Position numbers and translations under genes: made by a program
Assembly: GCF_946479975.1 (NCBI RefSeq)
Contig: NZ_CAMLIX010000032.1
Location: 1-29,755 of the forward strand
Direction: 5' to 3'
DNA: 29,755 nucleotides
Source: an uncultured Flavobacterium sp.
GTDB taxonomy: Bacteria > Bacteroidota > Bacteroidia > Flavobacteriales > Flavobacteriaceae
The notes under the pieces: generated by a model
Databases searched by the model: none
Told to the model about the DNA's origin: nothing
The model's input: the letters and a program-made list of their open reading frames with translations, nothing else
In this document: in pieces, positions 22,638-29,755 of the stretch
How the letters are laid out: each line of letters starts with the position of its first letter
Position numbering within the stretch: position 1 is the stretch's first letter

Positions 22638-23918
22638 CTAAAGTATTTGATTGTATTTTTTTGTCAAATAAAAATCATACGAATAAACATTGTAAGGCAA
22701 AAGCTTTTTTGAAAACAAATAAGAAATTAAACTTCCAAGCAAAATCGGAACAAACAATAAATATCCGTTTGGCAGTAAGCTACATATCAGAACCAAAGAG
22801 GTAAAGGGAGCAAAAAGAGAAGCAGATAAGGTAGCCGCTGCCCCTACCAAGGCAAAGTTTAACGGAATTAAATCTGTTCCAAAATAATTGTTACCAATAA
22901 AAGCAACCAGTAGTCCTAAGAATGCTCCCGAAACAATGCTTGGTGCAAATACACCGCCATCGCCGCCAGCACCAAGTGTAAGCGAGGCAGCCAGAGGCTT
23001 TAGAATAGTGATAATTAATAAGAAAAAAAATGAAACGTTCGGGGTTGTTACAGATTCATGCAGCACCTCACGAAGGGCATCGTAACTGTCACCATATAAG
23101 CCTGGAAAAAAGTAAATTAATAGTCCCACAAGTAAAGCTCCTAAATTCACACGCATGAAATTGTTGGAAATGGTTCCGAAGAGGCCTTTTATCCGGGTGA
23201 CGAGTAGTGTAAAATAAACCGCTAATACTGCTGCAAAAAGACTTAGAATAACAAAATAAGGTAAGGCCTTCCAATTCCAATCTACAATGGTATATAGAAG
23301 TAAAGGTTTATTATCAAATAAAGAAATAAATAACCAGCTTACCAGTGCCGAAGAAGTGCAGGCAATAGCCAATGTTTTGCTTATTTTTCTTGCGATAACC
23401 TCCAGGGCAAATAGCCAACCAGCCAAAGGGCTGCAAAATAAAATAGCAACTCCTGCCGTTACTCCGGCGCAAATCAATTCTCTCTTGTATACTTGCGCTG
23501 ACAATCTTTTTTTGTAGGCAAAGTTTCCAATAGTGGCAACAGCTACAACAGTAGATACTTCTATACCAGTGGAGCCTCCAAATATTACCGTCAGAAAACC
23601 ATTAATATAATGCGAAGGTATTTTAAATAAAGGCAAGTGATCCTTGCGTTGATCAAGTGTTTTATAAATTTCGGTTATTCCTTTATTTTTGCGATTTTTG
23701 AATGCATATTTTCTTAAAAAATAAATAGCGGTAATTCCAATAGTTGGCAATAAAATTATTGCTACTGAATAATTACTGACAGCATTAAACAGATAATGTT
23801 CAAAAAAATCAGTAAGTTTCTTTAGTGAAAAAGCGAGCAATGCCCCACAGAGCCCAACAAAAGAAGATATAAGTATAAGTTTAAGGTAGTTTCGATGTAT
23901 TATCTTGCGTCTTTCCAT
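22638..23918 (-). CDS. ClC-family chloride channel/antiporter
   Basis: This 426-residue inner membrane protein moves chloride or a similar anion, possibly in exchange for protons, as a homodimer. Conserved parts are the gating-glutamate region (GGSTGIEVSTVVAVATIGNFAYKK, in place of the usual G-R/K-EGP), the helix after it (AGVAILFCSPLAGWLFALEV, usually FNAPLAG) and the GxFxP motif GAGGDGGVFAPSIVSGAFLG. The first anion-coordinating motif, normally GSGIP, reads NKGITEI here, so the selectivity serine is absent. Length is normal, with no extra CBS domains. It lies downstream of a good -7 box (23945-23952) and is separated by 109 bp from the hemerythrin-like gene; both point left. The changed motifs may mean altered selectivity or coupling. 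Confidence 0.87.
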   Translation of the reverse strand: MERRKIIHRNYLKLILISSFVGLCGALLAFSLKKLTDFFEHYLFNAVSNYSVAIILLPTIGITAIYFLRKYAFKNRKNKGITEIYKTLDQRKDHLPLFKIPSHYINGFLTVIFGGSTGIEVSTVVAVATIGNFAYKKRLSAQVYKRELICAGVTAGVAILFCSPLAGWLFALEVIARKISKTLAIACTSSALVSWLFISLFDNKPLLLYTIVDWNWKALPYFVILSLFAAVLAVYFTLLVTRIKGLFGTISNNFMRVNLGALLVGLLIYFFPGLYGDSYDALREVLHESVTTPNVSFFFLLIITILKPLAASLTLGAGGDGGVFAPSIVSGAFLGLLVAFIGNNYFGTDLIPLNFALVGAAATLSASLFAPFTSLVLICSLLPNGYLLFVPILLGSLISYLFSKKLLPYNVYSYDFYLTKKYNQIL

Positions 23919-23944
23919 TTAAATTGTGTCTTTTTTATTATAAA

Positions 23945-23952
23945 CAAAATTA
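23945..23952 (-). promoter_or_regulatory. -7 promoter element for the ClC gene
   Basis: On the - strand TAATTTTG matches the Bacteroidota TAnnTTTG -7 consensus exactly, 26 bp before the start codon at 23918. No clear TTTG -33 is visible, and there is no ATTCAG repeat. Confidence 0.5.
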
Positions 23953-24027
23953 GATATTAAAAAGCTAATGTTTTATTTTCTGTTTTTTTAATGTAGAAAA
24001 ATTAGTCATCAAAGGATTTAACGAATT

Positions 24028-24513
24028 TTATTGCCAAAAGCGATCGTTCCATTGTTGGCTATTTGGTTCAGGAGAATAGGTTTTTAAACTCGCTATAATT
24101 TGATTTGATGGCATCTTATTTCTTATTGATGCGAATATATTTCTCTCTTCAAATCGTATTAGTATTTCAAGATCTTCCTCAATCCTACTTAATGATTTTT
24201 CAATTAAAATATTTTTTGTAAAATGTTTTTTTATTTTTCGCTGCAATGTCAATGCTTTTTTTACCAATTCATTTTCCATTCCCAATATTGGAAAAATATG
24301 TTCCTTTTCCATCTCGAAATGCGCGGCCAATTCATTGCTGTAATACCAATCCGCATAATTTTTAATTCTGTCAGGGGCAATTTTTTGTTTAATTCCAACC
24401 CTGATTGCCCAGCATAGTTCTAATGAATGCTGGTGATCGCTATGTAAAGAGGTAAGTACTTTCTCCAGATTTCCCAAGTTCTCCTTTTTTATAAGTGTTT
24501 TTTCTAAATTCAT
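24028..24513 (-). CDS. Hemerythrin-like (HHE) metal-binding protein
   Basis: This 161-residue soluble protein is predicted to be a four-helix bundle holding a di-iron centre. The candidate ligands are spaced as in HHE-domain proteins: H24, H27 and H29 in LHSDHQHS, H65 and H72 with E68/E71 in AAHFEMEKEHIFPIL, H97 in KKHF, and E122/E123 in IRFEERNIF. There is no signal peptide, so it acts in the cytoplasm. Roles of relatives include oxygen, nitric oxide or iron-sulfur damage responses; none can be chosen here. It is a single gene between the efflux operon's terminator and the ClC gene. Confidence 0.82.
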   Translation of the reverse strand: MNLEKTLIKKENLGNLEKVLTSLHSDHQHSLELCWAIRVGIKQKIAPDRIKNYADWYYSNELAAHFEMEKEHIFPILGMENELVKKALTLQRKIKKHFTKNILIEKSLSRIEEDLEILIRFEERNIFASIRNKMPSNQIIASLKTYSPEPNSQQWNDRFWQ

Positions 24514-24578
24514 TTTATTTTATCAATTTTCCCGAAGGATTTAATATCTCTGATCTAATTAAAATTATCATTTTGAAG

Positions 24579-24610
24579 TAAAAAACAGACCTTCCTTTGC
24601 GAAGGTCTGT
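24579..24610 (-). terminator. Intrinsic terminator of the efflux operon
   Basis: A 10-bp perfect stem (24585-24594 with 24601-24610) with a 6-nt loop is followed, in - strand direction, by six T residues. It lies 27 bp after the stop of the outer membrane channel gene (24637) and closes the leftward efflux operon. Confidence 0.92.
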
Positions 24611-24636
24611 GTTCTGATGGATGTAATTTCAAAATA

Positions 24637-26073
24637 TTAATTCCATCCTCCACCTAACGCTTTGTAAATGGTAACAAAAGCATTTAGTTGTTGTTTTTTG
24701 GTTTCAATAAGTTCAAATTTAGATTCCAATGCATCTTTTTGTGTCAGTAAGACTTCCATATAATCGGCTCTTGCTGAACTAAATAAATTATTCGAAATCT
24801 GTATCGATTCATTAAGAGCCTGAACCTGTTTCGATTTCAGATCATAACTTTGTGCCGTGTTTTTAATTTTAGATAATTGATTTGCGACTTCAATATACGC
24901 ATTTATCAAAGTCTTCTCATAATTATAAACGGCCTGTATTTGTTTGGCATTCGCCGAAATATAACTTGCCTTTATCGCATTTCTATTAATTAATGGCGCG
25001 ACTAAATCACCTGCCAGTGAATAAAATAAAGATTCTGGAGAAGTCAACAAATATTTGGTATTGAAAGCTTCATATCCGATTCCCGCTGAAATTCCTACAG
25101 AAGGATAAAATTTAGCCTTAGCTACTTTTATATCCAATTTTGCTGCCATCAAATCCATCTCTGCCTTTTTAATATCAGGTCGGTTTTCCAATAATTGAGA
25201 TGGAACTCCGGCATGGATCAAAGGCGGAATGATAGTATTAAAAACATCGTCATTTCTGACAATCGACTGAGGAAAACGTCCCAACAGAAAATTAATTTTA
25301 TTTTCTGTTTGATAAATTTCCTGCTGAATATCAAACTGCAGGCTTTGCGTATTGAGTATCTGCGCTTCAAAACGACGCACAGCCAATTCATTAACTCTCG
25401 CAGCTTCTTTTTGAATTTTTACAACTTTCAATGCATTGGACTGAATATCGATATTTTGTTTCACAATTGCCAGTTGGTTGTCCAGCGCTAATAATTCATA
25501 GTACGAATTTGCTATTTCGGCAATCAGATTAGTAATTACAAAATTTCTGCCCTCAACAGAACTTAAATACCTGTTTAAGGCTGCTTTTTGTGCATTATGC
25601 AATTTGTTCCAAATGTCAATTTCCCATGATGCAGATAATCCAAAACCATAATTCGGCAAAGGATCGGGCGTTTCTTTACCGGGCATAATTTCGGTAGTAG
25701 CTTCGCCCGAACCTGTACTGGTATATCGACCAGATTTGTCAAGACTTGCTCCGGCATTAAAGCCAAGAAAAGGCAAATATTCTCCCTTTCTGGCTCTTAC
25801 TTCACTGCGGGCAATTTCAATTTCCTGCAATGTAATATTTAGTTCCTGATTGTTCTTTAAAGCAATCCCAATCAGGTTTTTTAAATTCTCATCTGTAAAA
25901 TAATTTTTCCATTGTATTTTGGCAGTATTAACAGTATCCTGAGAAGCATCTGCATAAACCTGCGGAACGGTTTTATTTTCTGTTTTCTCCATTACAGATG
26001 GTGCTTTACATCCTATAAAACATAGTAATATAAAAGACAAACCTGCGTATTTTATTTTTTTGTTATTCTTCAT
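24637..26073 (-). CDS. OprM/NodT-family outer membrane efflux lipoprotein
   Basis: This 478-residue outer membrane channel belongs to the tripartite pump. The N-terminus is a lipoprotein signal (MKNNKKIKYAGLSFILLCFIGCKAPS, lipobox FIGC, about Cys22). The body has the two TolC-type repeats, with the first ASWEIDIWNKLHNAQKAALNRYLSS and the family hallmark LLENRPDIKKAEMDLMAAKLDIKVAKAKFYPSVGISAG. The reading frame is open upstream to 26127, but I chose ATG 26073, because it starts the lipoprotein signal and has AGGAAA just before it. With this start the gene overlaps the pump gene by 11 bp. The C-terminus YKALGGGWN is typical of the family. Confidence 0.92.
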   Translation of the reverse strand: MKNNKKIKYAGLSFILLCFIGCKAPSVMEKTENKTVPQVYADASQDTVNTAKIQWKNYFTDENLKNLIGIALKNNQELNITLQEIEIARSEVRARKGEYLPFLGFNAGASLDKSGRYTSTGSGEATTEIMPGKETPDPLPNYGFGLSASWEIDIWNKLHNAQKAALNRYLSSVEGRNFVITNLIAEIANSYYELLALDNQLAIVKQNIDIQSNALKVVKIQKEAARVNELAVRRFEAQILNTQSLQFDIQQEIYQTENKINFLLGRFPQSIVRNDDVFNTIIPPLIHAGVPSQLLENRPDIKKAEMDLMAAKLDIKVAKAKFYPSVGISAGIGYEAFNTKYLLTSPESLFYSLAGDLVAPLINRNAIKASYISANAKQIQAVYNYEKTLINAYIEVANQLSKIKNTAQSYDLKSKQVQALNESIQISNNLFSSARADYMEVLLTQKDALESKFELIETKKQQLNAFVTIYKALGGGWN

Positions 26074-29000
26074 TTTCCTGTGTTTGATCGTTTGTTGAAA
26101 AATCATGCACATGATGCATAAAATCATCTGATAATGAACTTTCCTCTTCTCCTTTAATTAGTTTTCGGCCTTCGGCCAATGAACCAAAAATGTAATATAA
26201 TCCCGGAACTATAATTACGCCAAAAATGGTTCCAAAAAGCATTCCACCCAATGCAGAACCTCCAATTGTACGATTACCGATGGCTCCTGCACCGGAAGCA
26301 AAAATCAAAGGAATCAATCCTGCAATAAAAGCAAATGAAGTCATTAAGATAGGCCTGAAACGCACCTTTGCTCCTTCAATCGCCGCTTCAAGAATTGTAG
26401 CGCCCTGCTGATGCTTGAGAACTGCAAACTCGACAATTAATACGGCATTTTTACCGAGTAAGCCGACCAGCATAATAAGTCCGATTTGAGCATAAATATC
26501 GTTTTGCAAGCCCATCAGCTGCAGTATAACAAAAGATCCCAAAAGCCCTATAGGTATTGATAAAATTACCGATAATGGAATAATAAAACTCTCATATTGT
26601 GCTACCAGTACAAAATAAACAAAAGCCAATACGACTAAAAAGATGTATAGCGACTCATTTCCTCTGCCTGCCTCATCATACGAAAGACCTTCCCAGGCAA
26701 TATCATATCCTTTAGGCAGGGTTTTAGCCGACACTTCTTTAATGGCTTTAATGGCATCTGCAGTTGTATATCCCTTAGCAGGCTGTCCCTGAATGGAAGC
26801 TGAATTATACATATTATAACGTGTTACCTCGTTAGGACCTTGTGTCTTTTTAAGTTTCATAAAGGCAGAGTACGGAACCATTTCACCATGATCATTCTTC
26901 ACAAAAAGATTTAAAACATCTGTCGGAAGTCTTCTGAATTTAGGGTCCGACTGTACGTACACTTTGAAAAAACGGCCAAACTTAATGAATCCCTGCTCGT
27001 AGGTACTTCCTATCAAAATATTAAGGTTTTCCATCGCTTTTCCGATAGAAACTCCTTTTTGCATGGCCAAATCATTGTTAAACTCTAATTCATATTGCGG
27101 ATAATTGGCGGCAAAAAAAGTAAACAATCCGGACAGTTCTTTGCGTTTGCTTAGCTCAGACATAAAGTTTTTATTGATTTTATCAAACTCCTGATAATTG
27201 GTACTTGTCGTTTTATCTAATAAACGCATAGAAAAACCTCCTGAAGAACCAAAACCCGGAATCGCAGGTGGTTCAAAAAACTCAACTACTGCTCCAAGAT
27301 TTCTTGATTTTTCTTCAAGCTCCTGCATGATTTCTTTAACAGAATGTTTTCTGTCTGACCATGATTTAAGGTTGATCAAACAAGTTCCCGCATTAGATCC
27401 ACGTCCTTCAGTCATGATTTCATAACCCGCTAAAGAAGAAACAGATTCTACACCTTCAACATCTTCACAAATTTTCTGAAGCCTGTGCGCCACTTCATTT
27501 GTTGTTTCCAAAGTTGATCCTGGTGGTGTCTGAATAATTCCGTAAATTGTTCCCTGATCTTCACTTGGAATAAACCCTGAAGGCAGCACCTGATTCTCAA
27601 CAAATATCGCCACACAAAATCCGATTAAGATTAGAAAGGTCAGCCATCTTCTGCTTACAATAGATTTCAAAACAATTACATATTTGCCTGTCAGTCGTTC
27701 AAACCATCTGTTAAAGGCATCTAATGATTTGGTCAGGATGTTGCCTTTCTTTTGTTTACCATGATTATTTTTCAATAAAATAGCACAAAGAACCGGAGTA
27801 AGTGTAAGCGCAACTATTGCTGAAATTATAATTGAACTCGACATAGTAACCGAGAATTGTCTATAAAAGGTACCTACTGGTCCGGTCATAAATGCAATTG
27901 GAATAAAGACAGCAACCATAACCGCCGTAATAGCAATAACGGCACCTCCAATTTCGCCCAATACCAATTTTACGGCATGGTACGGTGTGATATGAGGAAA
28001 CTCTTCAAACTTGGCATGGACGGCTTCAACGACAACAATGGCATTATCTACCACAATACCAATAGCCAGTACCAATGAAAACAAGGTCACTAAGTTTATG
28101 GACATTCCAAACATCTGGATCACAAAAAAGGCACCAATTAAAGAAACCGGAACTGCAATAATAGGAATTAGTGTGGAGCGCCAATCTCCTAAGAAAACAA
28201 ATACAACAAGTGCCACTAATATAAAAGCATCACGCAGCGTGTGCATTACCTGATCGATAGAAGCATCAAGGAAACTTGATACGTCATAACTTATTTTATA
28301 ATCCATTCCGGGAGGAAAAGTAGCTTTCATTTCCTCCAATTTGGCTTTTACATCATTGATAACATCACTTGCATTACTTCCATAGTTTTGTTTCAATACA
28401 ATAGCCGCAGAAGGATGGCCGTCTAAGTTGGAATAAATATCAAAAAATTCGCTTCCTAATTCAACTTTTGCAATGTCTTTTAAATGAATGCTCTGCCCTT
28501 CTGCATTGGCTCGGATAATGATATTTTCATATTGTTTGGGTTCATTGTATCTTCCTTTATAGGTTAAAACATATTCTAAAGATTGAGCTGAAATACCCGA
28601 ACTTTGCCCTAATCGGCCAGGACGGCCAATGATACTCTGTTCCTGTAATGCTTCCATAACTTCTTCTACAGAAATTTTGTAAGCTCTCATTCGGTCTGGA
28701 TTTAACCACACCCGCATGGCATATTTACGGCTTCCTAATATTTGCGATCTTGCTACTCCTTTTACCCTCGAAATTTCAGGTATCATTTTTACATTAGCAT
28801 AATTATAGAGGAATTTTTCATCCATACTTTTGCTTTTCGAATACAAGTTGACATACATTAGCATACTGGGCTGGATTGGCGTGATAACAACTCCTTCACG
28901 CTGAACCAATTCGGGCAATAATGGCATTACCTGATCTACCCTTGTTTTAACCCTGATAACGGCCTGATTGGGATCTGTTCCGGGTTCAAATATTATTCTG

Positions 29001-29269
29001 AGTGTTGCTTCTCCGGCGCTTGTTGCATCTGTTGCCATATAACGCACACCCTGAACTCCATTAAGAGAATTCTCTAAGGTAATCAGCGTTGATTTTACCA
29101 ATACATCTGCACTGGCTCCCGGATACGCTATAAATATATTTACTGTTGTTGGTGCAATCTGAGGGAATTGCGATATAGGCAGCTGCTTTATGGCGAGTGA
29201 ACCTATAAAGACAATTACAATCGAAATTATAATTGCAAAAACGGGTCTATGTATAAATTTATTAAACAT
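26063..29269 (-). CDS. HAE1-type RND multidrug efflux pump (AcrB-like)
   Basis: This 1068-residue inner membrane proton antiporter exports hydrophobic compounds directly to the outside with its fusion protein and OprM-type channel. Family marks include FIHRPVFAIIISIVIVFIGSLAIKQLPISQFPQIAPTTV at the start, SGRPGRLGQSSGISAQ-like docking-loop sequence, PPAIPGFGSSGGFSMRL in the second loop, and TM10 GLLGKNAVLIVEFA with the essential lysine. In TM4 the usual Asp-Asp pair reads GIVVDNAIVVVEAVHAKFEE, i.e. the second Asp is Asn. The C-terminus has a short acidic tail (SSLSDDFMHHVHDF...). It follows the fusion protein gene by 26 bp and overlaps the next gene by 11 bp. Confidence 0.95.
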   Translation of the reverse strand: MFNKFIHRPVFAIIISIVIVFIGSLAIKQLPISQFPQIAPTTVNIFIAYPGASADVLVKSTLITLENSLNGVQGVRYMATDATSAGEATLRIIFEPGTDPNQAVIRVKTRVDQVMPLLPELVQREGVVITPIQPSMLMYVNLYSKSKSMDEKFLYNYANVKMIPEISRVKGVARSQILGSRKYAMRVWLNPDRMRAYKISVEEVMEALQEQSIIGRPGRLGQSSGISAQSLEYVLTYKGRYNEPKQYENIIIRANAEGQSIHLKDIAKVELGSEFFDIYSNLDGHPSAAIVLKQNYGSNASDVINDVKAKLEEMKATFPPGMDYKISYDVSSFLDASIDQVMHTLRDAFILVALVVFVFLGDWRSTLIPIIAVPVSLIGAFFVIQMFGMSINLVTLFSLVLAIGIVVDNAIVVVEAVHAKFEEFPHITPYHAVKLVLGEIGGAVIAITAVMVAVFIPIAFMTGPVGTFYRQFSVTMSSSIIISAIVALTLTPVLCAILLKNNHGKQKKGNILTKSLDAFNRWFERLTGKYVIVLKSIVSRRWLTFLILIGFCVAIFVENQVLPSGFIPSEDQGTIYGIIQTPPGSTLETTNEVAHRLQKICEDVEGVESVSSLAGYEIMTEGRGSNAGTCLINLKSWSDRKHSVKEIMQELEEKSRNLGAVVEFFEPPAIPGFGSSGGFSMRLLDKTTSTNYQEFDKINKNFMSELSKRKELSGLFTFFAANYPQYELEFNNDLAMQKGVSIGKAMENLNILIGSTYEQGFIKFGRFFKVYVQSDPKFRRLPTDVLNLFVKNDHGEMVPYSAFMKLKKTQGPNEVTRYNMYNSASIQGQPAKGYTTADAIKAIKEVSAKTLPKGYDIAWEGLSYDEAGRGNESLYIFLVVLAFVYFVLVAQYESFIIPLSVILSIPIGLLGSFVILQLMGLQNDIYAQIGLIMLVGLLGKNAVLIVEFAVLKHQQGATILEAAIEGAKVRFRPILMTSFAFIAGLIPLIFASGAGAIGNRTIGGSALGGMLFGTIFGVIIVPGLYYIFGSLAEGRKLIKGEEESSLSDDFMHHVHDFSTNDQTQENEE

Positions 29270-29295
29270 GTTTTTTTAATTTTTTGAAGATTCGA

Positions 29296-29755
29296 TTATT
29301 CTGCATATAATTCTAAATGAGACAATACCTCTTGAGGCTGCACTAATTTGTAGTCTATTTTTTCATTCTCTTTTACAAGTCGAAGACCTTCCAGAAGTAT
29401 CTTGTCATTTACAGACAAACCTTCCTTTATTACAAATAAGTGAGGCATCTCTGCCATGACAACAACTTCTCTTGATTTTACAGCATTATCTTTATCAATT
29501 ACATAAACATATTTTTTATCTAAAACTTCGAAAGTGGCTTTTTGCGGAATCAGCATTGCATTTTTTAATACAATCGGCATTTCGATACTGCCGGTTTCGC
29601 CGTGTCGCAATAATCTTTTTGGATTAGGGAAAGTAGCTCTAAAGGAAATATTTCCGGTTTCATTGTCAAAGTCGGCTTCAATTGTTTCAACTTTGCCAGG
29701 ATACGCAAATCTCTGATTATTGGCCATTAAAAGATTTACTTTCATTTTATTTCCT
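29296..29755 (-). CDS. RND membrane fusion protein, C-terminal part (cut by the window edge)
   Basis: The reading frame is open to the right edge of the window, and only about the last 150 residues are visible. GKVETIEADFDNETGNISFRATFPNPKRLLRHGETGSIEMP is the beta-barrel domain of AcrA-type adaptors. IPQKATFEVLDKKYVYVIDKDNAVKSREV with LVIKEGL-like sequence (FVIKEGLSVNDKILLEGLRLVKENEKIDYKLV) is the membrane-proximal domain. The in-frame ATG at 29745 is internal, because the domain is already under way. It is the first visible gene of the adaptor-pump-channel operon; the promoter lies outside the window. Confidence 0.9.
   Translation of the reverse strand, partial: GNKMKVNLLMANNQRFAYPGKVETIEADFDNETGNISFRATFPNPKRLLRHGETGSIEMPIVLKNAMLIPQKATFEVLDKKYVYVIDKDNAVKSREVVVMAEMPHLFVIKEGLSVNDKILLEGLRLVKENEKIDYKLVQPQEVLSHLELYAE

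Overview
The window is chromosomal DNA of a Bacteroidota bacterium, most likely a Flavobacterium or close relative. Supporting signs are the strong AT bias, ACTTTG/TAnnTTTG-type -7 promoter elements, two CarboxypepD-like/plug/beta-barrel outer membrane receptors, a PepSY-like secreted protein and 'AQ'-ending signal peptides. I identified the genus from sequence character only, not by a search.

Region 1 (1-20084) looks like one regulated envelope island. It opens with an OmpR-family response regulator and its overlapping sensor kinase (465-2400). Next, on the + strand, come a PepSY-like secreted protein with a large outer membrane receptor (2474-5325), then an LtaS-like phosphoglycerol/phosphoethanolamine transferase paired with a diacylglycerol kinase (5401-8241). 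A 16-bp perfect-stem terminator separates these from a converging - strand run (16538 to 8293): YncE-like beta-propeller, TolC, membrane fusion protein, RND pump, PAP2 phosphatase and GT9 glycosyltransferase. A second receptor (16646-19102, -) diverges from a half-size EamA transporter (19331-19747, +), and a tiny membrane protein gene follows (19770-19967, -). The main discovery is a shared promoter architecture: ATTCAG-N5-ATTCAG direct repeats with an 11-bp period, followed 17-19 bp later by the last base of an ACTTTG-like -7 box. It occurs in front of at least six, probably seven, transcription units here, including one pointing off the left edge. This is the expected layout for an OmpR/PhoB-type activator, and the obvious candidate is the regulator encoded at 465.

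Region 2 (about 20085-22637) is a disturbed junction. An intact IS3-family element (orfA/orfB with an A6G -1 frameshift signal) is preceded by a dead tandem copy of its own upstream/left-end sequence. It is followed directly by what looks like the last ~25 codons of an outer-membrane barrel protein whose beginning is missing. A small DUF1573 protein lacking the family's usual cysteines, an (AAT)8 tract and a short coding-like remnant follow.

Region 3 (22638-29755) is entirely - strand: a ClC-family chloride channel/antiporter with a changed selectivity motif, a hemerythrin-like protein, and a classical tripartite multidrug efflux operon (membrane fusion protein cut by the window edge, HAE1-type RND pump, OprM/NodT-type outer membrane lipoprotein) closed by a clear terminator. 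The regulator boxes of region 1 were not seen here. I saw no tRNA, rRNA or CRISPR array.
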